This document shows positions 14,049 to 20,784 of a stretch of DNA of 20,784 nt, piece by piece. This stretch comes from a virus. Location: the IMG/VR virus record IMGVR_UViG_3300018421_000278, positions 1 to 20,784 of that record. One strand, 5' to 3'. The position numbers and the translations under genes are program-made. The notes under the pieces are model-generated. The model made no database searches, was not told where the DNA came from, and saw nothing but the letters and a program-made list of their open reading frames with translations. Within the stretch, counting starts at the first letter, position 1. The number at the start of each line of letters is the position of its first letter.

Positions 14049-14280
14049 AGAGGAATTCGTTTTGTTTGTTACCTGATTTGGCAGCGTTGTATTTGTTAAC
14101 AGTTTTGATTAGTATTTCTCTTTCAGAACTGGACAGCATCCATGCTTCTGACCAAGACACTGAGCCATCACTGTAGATTACCAATTCTGCTATGGCTGAT
14201 TCGAGGGCTTTTTGATCTTCTTTCAGCTTCCCAAGATATGCCACTATCTCTTCGGGCTCAGCTGAACCTAGGAAGCTGTG
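14047..14280 (-). CDS. C-terminal frame of the tail/hub assembly chaperone, reached by -1 frameshift from gp26
   Basis: Open in the -1 frame relative to gp26 from the slippery site at 14280-14286 to the TAA at 14047. It adds 77 residues after Phe286: HSFLGSAEPEEIVAYLGKLK, then a helical charged part and SWSEAWMLSSSEREILIKTV near the end. A W/M-x-L/M-x-x-x-E-R-E-hydrophobic pattern of this kind is common in the T part of phage tail-assembly chaperones. The only nearby in-frame start is a GTG at 14244-14242 with a weak ribosome site, which would give a 65-aa separate protein. Frameshifting instead gives a gp26 fusion of about 363 residues. In T4 the gene after 26 is 51, a hub-assembly factor, so this may be a gp51-like part. 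Its stop lies in a palindrome. Confidence 0.7.
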   Translation of the reverse strand, partial: HSFLGSAEPEEIVAYLGKLKEDQKALESAIAELVIYSDGSVSWSEAWMLSSSEREILIKTVNKYNAAKSGNKQNEFL

Positions 14281-15137
14281 AAAAAATTTACAGGATCAAA
14301 GTTAACTTTGCCTGTAAACAAGTAGGGTTCGTCGTTTTCTTTACACTTTTCGTTAGTGCATGTCATCTGCATTTCGTGGTTTAATCCAATAGCGTTGATT
14401 TCTGCTATTTTGTTTTCAATTGCTTTACCAACTGAATTATCACAGTTTTCTAAAAATTCGCGAATTTGATCCCTGTCGTCGACAATCACAGTTTCGCCAT
14501 TGTTAGACACAGACACAGCGTCAACACTGTCGACTATGAGTGTAAAATTTAATGCGGCAATTTGTTTGAAATTGTCGTTGAACAGTCGCAGTCTTTCTAA
14601 ATCGTCTGTGACTTCTGCTAAACCTTGCAAACTACGAGTACTTTGAAAGTTTGTGATACCTGCTTGAATTGTGCTTTCGTATGTAAAAGGACGCACAACT
14701 ATGGTGAGATCTTTATAAGATATGTTGTATGTTTCTTGAATTGTTCCCATGGTGTCTAATGCTAGTTCTACATCTGCAACTCCGACTACTTCTTCTTTAC
14801 ACTTGGGGCATTCAGATGTGATTTCAACATCGTTACCGTAAGAAGCTGCTTGAACTGCAATCAACAGCACATCAACATCGCAATTTAACAATTTTCTTGC
14901 ATTTTTTACATTAGGAATACAACTTTGCAAAACTTGACTAACAGCTTCACCGTTTAACAGTGCATCTGGATTTTTCATAATCATTTCGTCTTTGGCAGTC
15001 ATTGCAAAAATAGGAAGTTCCTTGTTTTCCGGCATCTCTACTACACTAGGCGAATAAAATTTTCCTTGGCTAGGAATTTGTACATACATTTTGGGTGCTC
15101 TAAAATAAGCACTTAATGGATTGTGTTTGTTTGTCAT
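14268..15137 (-). CDS. 26: Baseplate hub assembly protein gp26
   Basis: 289 residues (T4 gp26: 208). It starts with YFRAPKMYVQIPSQGKFYSP and contains PIFAMTAKDEMIMKNPDALL, the conserved opening of the T4 gp26 family (PF12322), where a beta strand is followed by a helix carrying the K-[DE]-E motif. Two Cys pairs, CPKCK (near 110) and CTNEKCK (near 264), probably bind one zinc ion; these are not a feature I know from T4 itself. Gp26 is needed for central hub assembly in T4. Its last codons cross a perfect slippery heptamer three codons before the stop. AAGGA lies just before the ATG, and a GATAAATA late promoter lies 60 bases upstream. Confidence 0.82.
   Translation of the reverse strand: MTNKHNPLSAYFRAPKMYVQIPSQGKFYSPSVVEMPENKELPIFAMTAKDEMIMKNPDALLNGEAVSQVLQSCIPNVKNARKLLNCDVDVLLIAVQAASYGNDVEITSECPKCKEEVVGVADVELALDTMGTIQETYNISYKDLTIVVRPFTYESTIQAGITNFQSTRSLQGLAEVTDDLERLRLFNDNFKQIAALNFTLIVDSVDAVSVSNNGETVIVDDRDQIREFLENCDNSVGKAIENKIAEINAIGLNHEMQMTCTNEKCKENDEPYLFTGKVNFDPVNFFTAS
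14280..14286 (-). promoter_or_regulatory. -1 ribosomal frameshift site T TTT TTC
   Basis: Zero-frame codons are AAT TTT TTC ACA GCT TCC TAG, which gives the canonical X XXY YYZ heptamer with X=Y=T and Z=C. Slipping back one base continues as CAC AGC TTC and stays open for 77 codons. A possible hairpin, CAGCT/AGCTG (14259-14278), begins almost directly after it, with a ten-base loop containing the zero-frame stop. Confidence 0.75.
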
Positions 15138-15163
15138 AATTGTATAATCCTTAAAAAAATGCA

Positions 15164-15171
15164 GATAAATA
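15164..15171 (+). promoter_or_regulatory. T4-type late promoter GATAAATA for the oxygenase-like pair
   Basis: Exact GATAAATA; predicted +1 near 15177, leader about 65 bases to the ATG at 15242. It faces the minus-strand copy at 15197-15204, so each polymerase would cross the other's promoter. Confidence 0.65.
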
Positions 15172-15196
15172 TTAAAAATACTCTATGCTGCACAGG

Positions 15197-15204
15197 TATT
15201 TATC
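15197..15204 (-). promoter_or_regulatory. T4-type late promoter GATAAATA for gp26
   Basis: Exact GATAAATA on the minus strand; predicted +1 near 15191, leader about 54 bases ending in AAGGATTATACAATT before the gp26 ATG. It forms an 8-base inverted repeat with the plus-strand promoter, with a 25-base gap. Confidence 0.7.
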
Positions 15205-15241
15205 CTCATTAAAACAGGGTTTTATAATAATTGGTAAATTT

Positions 15242-15826
15242 ATGTCAACATTCACTGCTGATCAGTGTTATTTAGAAATAAACACAAACGAGACACATCT
15301 AAGTAATCTGTGCAACGCTTTCCTTGACACTGACCCTAAAACTCACGGCATAGAAGTTAATGACCAATTCATAGGCTCAACAGAGCAAACAGCAGATAAT
15401 CAAGAAACATCTGTGTTCGATGACACACGAATTTTCCCCATACACTACATAGATCCACAAGTGGTAATAAGCGGTAGTACATTTCTCAAGCAAATTAACA
15501 GAAAACACAAAATACTTGAAACTGTTATTTTTAAACTGCATAAAAATTTTTATTATAGACTGCACACAGATTGGAAGCGAGGTGTAGGTATTAACATGTT
15601 GTTGAACAGAGAACACAACAGTCATTGTTTGTTTGTGCAAAATAACAGTTTTATTGAACTAGAATATAAACCTAACAAATTGTATTTGTTCAACACACAA
15701 TGGCCGCACACTATCACTAATTTTGGTGATACTAGATACTTGTTGAGCATTGCATTTGACAAAGACAAAGATCAGTTAAGTTATGCTGAGCTGTGTAAAG
15801 ATGTTAAAAGTTTAGGATTGGGATGA
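15242..15826 (+). CDS. Probable 2-oxoglutarate/Fe(II) dioxygenase-like protein
   Basis: 194 residues from the ATG at 15242. The frame is open to an ATG at 15185, but the extra 19 residues are hydrophobic and lack a ribosome site; the choice is uncertain because 15242 also has only a weak one. The C-terminal half has the double-stranded beta-helix layout of 2OG oxygenases: H108-x-D110 (YRLHTDW), GVGINMLLN, then PNKLYLFNTQWPHTITN with H156, and R165 in TRYLLSI. The HxD-to-H distance (48) and the Arg nine residues later are typical of Fe(II) and 2OG ligands. Substrate unknown. The stop overlaps the next ATG (ATGA), so the two products are coupled. The first 90 residues match nothing I recognise. 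Confidence 0.6.
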   Translation: MSTFTADQCYLEINTNETHLSNLCNAFLDTDPKTHGIEVNDQFIGSTEQTADNQETSVFDDTRIFPIHYIDPQVVISGSTFLKQINRKHKILETVIFKLHKNFYYRLHTDWKRGVGINMLLNREHNSHCLFVQNNSFIELEYKPNKLYLFNTQWPHTITNFGDTRYLLSIAFDKDKDQLSYAELCKDVKSLGLG

Positions 15827-16377
15827 CATTTACTAGATTACAAGACACCACAGCAGAAGATTTGCGTGTGATTTCGCAGGAGTTTCAGCGATATAAAAAT
15901 GAACTGCCTCAACGCTTAATTGAACACATGAGGACATTGCAACACGACTTTGGCGGTTTTCCGGTATCTCGACTGGAACACTGTTTACAAACTGCTACCA
16001 GAGTATTAGAAGCCGGCGAGGATGACGAATATGTAGCAGTAGCACTGCTACACGACATTGGTGATACTTTATGTCCGCTTGCGCACGGCGAATTAGCAGC
16101 AATGATACTTAAACCTTATGTGAATGATGCTAATTACTTCTTGTTAAGAACACACAATGACTTTCAGGTGTACTACTATAATCATCATTTAGGATTAGAA
16201 AAAAATCTAAGACAACAACACAGAACAAGCATTCATTATGGATATGTGCTTAAATTTTGCGAAACTTACGACAGTGTGAGTTTTGACCCGTCATATAAAT
16301 CTAAACCCTTAGAATTTTTTATTCCATATGTAGAAAAGTTAATCAATAAAACTACATTTAATACTACAGATAAATAG
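15823..16377 (+). CDS. HD-domain protein of the PhnZ/MIOX-like oxygenase or phosphohydrolase type
   Basis: 184 residues. HD-type metal ligands are in order: H53 (SRLEHCLQTA), H77-D78 (VALLHDIGD), H88 (LAHGELAA), H111 or H121/H122 (THNDFQVYYYNHHLG) and D150 (FCETYDSVSFDP). The sequence LEHCLQTA...AGEDDEYVAVALLHDIG resembles the small HD proteins related to PhnZ and TmpB, di-iron oxygenases that cleave hydroxy-phosphonates. The Tyr and Glu that I recall as PhnZ substrate residues upstream of the first His appear to be Phe43 and Phe46 here, so PhnZ activity is not established. I recall close relatives in marine alphaproteobacteria as uncharacterised HD proteins. It overlaps the 2OG-like gene by four bases. 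The late promoter of the next gene overlaps its stop. Confidence 0.7.
   Translation: MTFTRLQDTTAEDLRVISQEFQRYKNELPQRLIEHMRTLQHDFGGFPVSRLEHCLQTATRVLEAGEDDEYVAVALLHDIGDTLCPLAHGELAAMILKPYVNDANYFLLRTHNDFQVYYYNHHLGLEKNLRQQHRTSIHYGYVLKFCETYDSVSFDPSYKSKPLEFFIPYVEKLINKTTFNTTDK
16369..16376 (+). promoter_or_regulatory. T4-type late promoter GATAAATA for the tape-measure gene
   Basis: Exact GATAAATA overlapping the last codons of the HD-domain gene. Predicted +1 near 16382 gives a 28-base leader before the ATG at 16410. Confidence 0.7.
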
Positions 16378-16409
16378 CTATTAGCAAAATATAACTTGTT
16401 GAGATTTTT

Positions 16410-19400
16410 ATGGCCGACATCCAATTGCCAGACGGCAATGTAATTAGAATACCTGACTTTGCGTTAGACAGCACTGCTCAGAAAATGCTCAACGAGCTTC
16501 AAAAACAAACCAAAGGCATGTCCGGGCAACTAAAACTGCTTGTAGAAAATGCTAAAAAAGATTCAAAAGAAGCTAACAAAGATCGCAAAGAAGCAGACAA
16601 AGACAGAGATGCAGTAATCAAAGCCACACAAGAATTAGCCGATGCTATGGAAAAAAGCAAAGGCAGTGGTGTCATGGCGTTTAACAGTACTGGATTAGAT
16701 CGTTTCAACAAAGGTGCTGCTCTGGGTGAAAAAGCATTTGTGAAATTTTACGACGGAGCAGTTGGTGCAGCAAAATATTTAAGCGCCGGGTTTATACTGT
16801 ATGGCGGCTACGTAATTGATAGTTTCTTAGGTTTAGGGCAAACGCTCAACGACATGACCAAAGCAGGCGTAGGCTTTGGTGATGGAGTTGCTGCAGGAGG
16901 CATGACTGCTACACAAGCACTGGAGCGTTTATCAGGCGCAGGACTAGACGGTTCTAGACTCATGATGCAGTTTAGCAATGCTGTTCAACTCATGGGCAAA
17001 CAATCTTTTACTCGAATGACAGAGTCGTTTTTAGATGCTACTAATGCAGGTGCCGATTTAGGCATGAGCTTGGAAGACAGTGCTGATAGATTAGGCAGAG
17101 AACTAGAAAGAAGAAGAGCAATGGGTCTGCTTGATAATATGAATCAACAACAGCTGCAAAAACAGATTACAACTTCTATTAAGCGACAACAGGAATATGC
17201 TAATGCTGTAGGCGAAAGCACAGACACATTGGTTGCTTTTGCTGACAGTTTATTAGAAAGAACTCCCACACTGACTTCAAGTTTGTTGAGGCTGGACAAC
17301 GATCTCAGAGGTAAAGTAGTAGCTGGTATATCAGACTTTGGTGCCGCTATGCGAGCAATGGGCGGCGAAGAAGGCGGCGAAATTGCTATGGCGTTCACAG
17401 AAGCTGCTGCAAGTGGTGCAATGGGCTTTAGTGATTCCATGACAGGATATATTCAAGCATTGCCCAGTTTAGCACCCACAATGAACAAATACATTGGCTC
17501 AATACAAAATGGCACACTGAGTCAAGACGATGCCAATGCAATGGCACAGGATTTAGCAGGACAGTTAAGCAATTTAAGTGAAAGCGAAAAACAGAGAATA
17601 TTTGCACTTGACAGAGCTGGAAATGCACAAGCAGCAAGCATGGCTCGTGCTATAACTCAATTTGAACAAACTGAAAAACGAATCAAAGATATGAATGCAG
17701 GATTAACCATGTCTGGTGTGCAAGCAGGCACAAACGTGTTAACATCCATATTCAAAGAGTTCAGCGGCACAATCGAAGCGTTTAAACTGTCCTTTTTAGA
17801 AGGATTAGGTGGTGCTGCAACTGGCGCAGACAGTTTAAAAGAAGCCTTTGCAGAAGTTAAAAAAAGTATAGGCACATCAATCGGCACACTTATGAATTCT
17901 TTTGGATTTGCTGGAGATGCAGTTGATGGCTTAACAGGTGCAGGCAAATCACTGGGAGAACAACTAGGAGAAAGACTACCCAGCATAATAAAAGCTGTTG
18001 GCGAAAAAGTAAGTGCAATTATAACATCTATTGGTAATTGGCTAAGCCAGTTCCAAAAAGACGGTAAATTTGATTTTAGTGAAATGATAAAAAGCATTAA
18101 AACTAGTATGTTAGATGGACTTAAATCTATGATTTTAGATGTAGGCAAACATTTAATACTTGCTATTGCCGGAATACAAATTTTAAAAATAGTTAGCAGT
18201 AAATTAATATCTGGATTAGCTGGGCCAATGGATGCTATCAGTAAAGGTGTCGGTAAAATTATTTCAAATTTAGCCAAAGGGGTAGGAAACGCAGTTACCG
18301 CAGTGCTTGGTGCTGTGGGCAAAGCTATGACAAATATAGGTAGTGGCATTGCAGGGTTAAGTAAAGGAATAGGAAACACATTTACAAGTTTAGTTAATGC
18401 TGTGAGCAAAGGTGTATCTTCTATTGCAACTGCTATATCAAATGTTGTAAGCAGTATAGGAAAAGGGTTAGGTGGTTTGATACAAGGCACACTAACTGGC
18501 GTAGGAAAAGGATTAGCAGCACTAGGTAATCCTAAAGCAATGCTTGGCAGTGTTACACTCGGCTTGTTAGCAGGAGTTATGTTTCTTGCTGCTAAATCGT
18601 TCCAAGCATTTGCAGATGTAAGTTGGGACGCAATAGGTAAAGGTTTTGTTGCACTGTTAGGGTTAGGTGCTGTGTCTGCTGTATTAGGACTAGCACTGCC
18701 ACTTATTATCCCAGGTGCAGTAGCAATTGGCGCACTAGGACTAGCACTTGTTCCGTTTGCCGCGGCAGCTATGTTGGCAGCTCCTGCAATGGATACTATC
18801 ACAGACAGTTTAATAAGACTAAAAGATGTTGACATTACTACATTGCTCGGCATTGGCCCAGCAATGGTAGGCCTTGCTGCAGGCATGGCAGCTCTCAGCG
18901 CAGGTGGTTTAATTGGCAGTGTGTTGGATGGGTTAGGCAGTCTGTTTGGCGGCGATAGCCCTGTTGACAAACTGATGAAATTGGGCGAAGCTGCTCCTGC
19001 TGTTAATGCACTGTCAGAAAACATGAAAGGGTTTGGTGACAATGTAGCAACTTTTAACGATGCATTATCTCAAATCAGAGGAGATGTTGCAGCAAGTGAA
19101 TTTGTAAAAATAGCAGATGCGCTAGAAGTGCTAAACGGGCAAATGGATGATATTAGCCTGGTTAAGATAATGAGAATGTCTGCACTTAAAATGTTTGGAG
19201 GTGGCGGAGAACAAGAACAACCTGGCATAACCAATACTGGTACTAGTTCTACTGCAAATGCTTTTTCTGATACAAATATAGGAATAAATGGACCCGAAAT
19301 AGCCAGTATAACGAACAGAGGTGTGTCGCAAACAACAAGTGCAGTACCATCTACTTCTAGAAGACAAGATCGCATAACAACAACTGCACAACAAAACGAT

Positions 19401-19607
19401 AACTTCGGAACAACAGAGCCAGGCTCTACTGAAGGGGAAGGCAGTGGAATGGAAACAGGTGTGTACAACGCCAACCCAGGCAACATGTCAACGATCCTCC
19501 GGGAAATGCTGGATGCACAGCGAGCTGTTGCAGCTAAACAAGAAGAAACCAACAGATTACTCAGAAGAGGTAATCGCACCAGCGAAGAAATCAACAGTAA
19601 CCTCTAA
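16410..19607 (+). CDS. Probable tail tape-measure protein
   Basis: 1065 residues, the longest gene here. The N-terminus is charged and helical (KDSKEANKDRKEADKDRD near 50-67). Residues 120-145 and 580-598 are hydrophobic, and 710-795 form a longer hydrophobic stretch. Residues about 605-705 have Gly-Val/Ile-Gly-Lys/Asn turns, spaced 11 residues at first (GVG at about 613, 624, 635), within amphipathic helix, as in many tape measures. The C-terminus has a disordered Ser/Thr/Gln part and ends in MLDAQRAVAAKQEETNRLLR, a short coiled coil. This layout fits a tape measure. T4 gp29 (590 aa) has no evident similarity to it by eye. At about 0.15 nm per residue, a full-length helix would measure about 160 nm; this is inference. 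It stands alone upstream of gp20 behind its own late promoter. Confidence 0.72.
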   Translation: MADIQLPDGNVIRIPDFALDSTAQKMLNELQKQTKGMSGQLKLLVENAKKDSKEANKDRKEADKDRDAVIKATQELADAMEKSKGSGVMAFNSTGLDRFNKGAALGEKAFVKFYDGAVGAAKYLSAGFILYGGYVIDSFLGLGQTLNDMTKAGVGFGDGVAAGGMTATQALERLSGAGLDGSRLMMQFSNAVQLMGKQSFTRMTESFLDATNAGADLGMSLEDSADRLGRELERRRAMGLLDNMNQQQLQKQITTSIKRQQEYANAVGESTDTLVAFADSLLERTPTLTSSLLRLDNDLRGKVVAGISDFGAAMRAMGGEEGGEIAMAFTEAAASGAMGFSDSMTGYIQALPSLAPTMNKYIGSIQNGTLSQDDANAMAQDLAGQLSNLSESEKQRIFALDRAGNAQAASMARAITQFEQTEKRIKDMNAGLTMSGVQAGTNVLTSIFKEFSGTIEAFKLSFLEGLGGAATGADSLKEAFAEVKKSIGTSIGTLMNSFGFAGDAVDGLTGAGKSLGEQLGERLPSIIKAVGEKVSAIITSIGNWLSQFQKDGKFDFSEMIKSIKTSMLDGLKSMILDVGKHLILAIAGIQILKIVSSKLISGLAGPMDAISKGVGKIISNLAKGVGNAVTAVLGAVGKAMTNIGSGIAGLSKGIGNTFTSLVNAVSKGVSSIATAISNVVSSIGKGLGGLIQGTLTGVGKGLAALGNPKAMLGSVTLGLLAGVMFLAAKSFQAFADVSWDAIGKGFVALLGLGAVSAVLGLALPLIIPGAVAIGALGLALVPFAAAAMLAAPAMDTITDSLIRLKDVDITTLLGIGPAMVGLAAGMAALSAGGLIGSVLDGLGSLFGGDSPVDKLMKLGEAAPAVNALSENMKGFGDNVATFNDALSQIRGDVAASEFVKIADALEVLNGQMDDISLVKIMRMSALKMFGGGGEQEQPGITNTGTSSTANAFSDTNIGINGPEIASITNRGVSQTTSAVPSTSRRQDRITTTAQQNDNFGTTEPGSTEGEGSGMETGVYNANPGNMSTILREMLDAQRAVAAKQEETNRLLRRGNRTSEEINSNL

Positions 19608-19638
19608 TCAAAAAAGTAAAAACAAAATACTACTTAAC

Positions 19639-19646
19639 GATAAATA
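19639..19646 (+). promoter_or_regulatory. T4-type late promoter GATAAATA for gene 20
   Basis: Exact GATAAATA; predicted +1 near 19652 gives an 18-base leader containing TAGGA before the ATG at 19670. Confidence 0.75.
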
Positions 19647-19669
19647 GTGTATTATATAGGAAAAACACT

Positions 19670-20784
19670 ATGAGTTGGCGCAAGCATTTTACACCATATG
19701 ATAATTCAGGCTTACCTTTAAACATACAGCCGCAAACAGAAACTGGAGGCCCAGGTGCTGCAAGCAGTAGGTACGCTAGTTGGTTACCAGAAGTTTATGC
19801 TGGTTCACCAAATCGTCTCATGCGATATATTCAATATGATCAAATGGATAACGATTTAGAAGTTAATGCGGCATTAGACACCATTGCTGAATTTGGCACT
19901 CAGGAAAATGAATACAGCGGTTTGCCTTTTGAAATTGAATTTTTAGAATCGCCAACTGACACAGAAGGTAAAATCTTAGACAAAACACTTCAAAACTGGT
20001 GTAGACTGAATAAAATGCACAAACGTGCATTCCGCATGTTCCGCAGTGTTTGTAAATATGGTGATCAATTCTTTATTCGAGATCCGGAAACATATGAGTT
20101 GTACTGGGTTGATCCTGCTAACATTGAAAAAGTAATTGTAAATGAAAGCGAAGGTAAAAAGATTGAAACTTATTTTATTAAAAATTTAGATCCAAACTTT
20201 GCTGAGCAAGTTGCTACAGATGTAGCAGCATTGCATGCAAGACCGTATGGTAGTGGACAAGGAATATCAGGTGTAATGAGTCCTGTTGCAACAACCACAA
20301 GCAATTATTTAACTGGTGCAATAAGCGGTTCTGATCAAGGAACTCCTGTAGATGCTAAACATGTTGTGCATATCAGCTTAACAGAAGGCATGGACCACAG
20401 TTGGCCTTTTGGTGTTAGCATACTCGAGCCTATTTTTAAAGTGTTTAAACAAAAAGAACTGTTAGAAGATAGTATTATTATCTATCGTGTACACAGGGCA
20501 CCAGAAAGACGTGTGTTCTTTATTGATGTAGGCAACATGCCTCCACACAAAGCACGCCAGTACTTAGAACAAGTTAAGTACGAAGTACAACAAAAACGTG
20601 TTCCTAATCAAAACGGCGGCGGCAGTGTTGCTGATGCAGCATACAATCCAATGAGCATGCTGGAAGACTACTTCTTTGCACAAACAGCAGATGGTAGAGG
20701 TTCAAAAGTAGACACACTGCCAGGCGGTGAGAACTTAGGACAAATTGACGATTTAAGATACTGTAATAACAAACTGTTAAGAGG
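19670..20784 (+). CDS. 20: Portal vertex protein gp20 (5' part, cut by window edge)
   Basis: 371 complete codons are open to the window end; T4 gp20 is 524 residues. Diagnostic stretches are WVDPANIEKV, then DSIIIYRVHRAPERRVFFID followed by VGNMPPHKARQYLEQVK, the KRVPNQNGG turn, and MLEDYFFAQTADGRGSKVDT followed by LPGGENLGQIDDL. These are the conserved clip/wing segments used as gp20 markers for T4-like phages. The dodecameric portal nucleates the prohead and is the channel for DNA packaging. The ATG has a TAGGA ribosome site 9-13 bases upstream and a late promoter close by. The tape-measure gene precedes it by 62 bases. Confidence 0.96.
   Translation, partial: MSWRKHFTPYDNSGLPLNIQPQTETGGPGAASSRYASWLPEVYAGSPNRLMRYIQYDQMDNDLEVNAALDTIAEFGTQENEYSGLPFEIEFLESPTDTEGKILDKTLQNWCRLNKMHKRAFRMFRSVCKYGDQFFIRDPETYELYWVDPANIEKVIVNESEGKKIETYFIKNLDPNFAEQVATDVAALHARPYGSGQGISGVMSPVATTTSNYLTGAISGSDQGTPVDAKHVVHISLTEGMDHSWPFGVSILEPIFKVFKQKELLEDSIIIYRVHRAPERRVFFIDVGNMPPHKARQYLEQVKYEVQQKRVPNQNGGGSVADAAYNPMSMLEDYFFAQTADGRGSKVDTLPGGENLGQIDDLRYCNNKLLR

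Noticed and set aside
17657-19042. Long open frame of about 460 codons on the minus strand inside the tape-measure gene
   Set aside because: It is Pro/Ala/Ile/Ser-rich low-complexity sequence, the expected mirror of a Gly/Ala/Leu/Lys-rich gene; no ribosome site and no recognisable domain.
1-20784. CRISPR array, insertion sequence or transposase
   Set aside because: No regularly spaced direct repeats, no terminal inverted repeats around a gene, and no transposase-like protein were seen.

Overview
The window looks like part of an AT-rich, T4-like marine myovirus genome (Caudoviricetes). T4-type morphogenesis and replication proteins are recognisable from translated sequence: gp25, gp5, gp53, a gp48-like protein, the late sigma factor gp55, gp47/gp46, gp26 and the portal gp20. 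No photosynthesis genes are visible. With the AT-rich base use and the accessory genes (a TorF-type outer-membrane protein, GMP reductase, a 2OG/HD oxygenase-like pair, a cupin-like protein), a heterotrophic marine proteobacterial host such as a SAR11-type host is plausible. The host assignment is inference.

Layout. (1) 1-265, minus: 5' part of gene 25. (2) 399-1683, plus: a secreted outer-membrane beta-barrel protein and two small unknown ORFs, separated by two nearly identical terminator hairpins with promoter sequences overlapping their 5' sides. (3) 1666-7739, minus: a tightly packed baseplate operon read in the order gp48-like, gp53, large hub protein, gp5-like spike with a lysozyme-like C-terminus. 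(4) 7866-13454, plus: an early/middle operon of gp55, gp47, gp46, a GIY-YIG-type protein, GMP reductase and a cupin-like protein, behind a near-consensus sigma-70 promoter. (5) 13455-14046: about 590 bases without a gene but rich in hairpins, including two with GNRA loops on the plus strand. (6) 14047-15137, minus: gp26 and a second reading frame joined to it by a T TTT TTC slippery site. (7) 15242-20784, plus: a 2OG-Fe(II) oxygenase-like gene overlapping an HD-domain gene, a tape-measure-like protein of 1065 aa, and the portal gene gp20, which runs off the end.

How it fits together. The octamer GATAAATA, one base from the T4 late promoter TATAAATA, lies just upstream of six genes or operons on both strands (gp25, gp48, gp26, the oxygenase pair, tape measure, gp20). 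It is the likely late promoter read by the gp55 encoded here. Two other promoters (TTGACA, 16-base spacer, TATAAT) look like early promoters for host RNA polymerase. Gp46/47 process DNA ends, GMP reductase may shift purine pools from G toward A, and the baseplate, chaperone, tape-measure and portal genes build tail and head vertex.

The least expected items are the probable programmed -1 frameshift in gp26, the overlapping oxygenase-like gene pair, the terminator/promoter cassettes, the structured non-coding region, and a relocated and apparently degenerate lysozyme domain in gp5.
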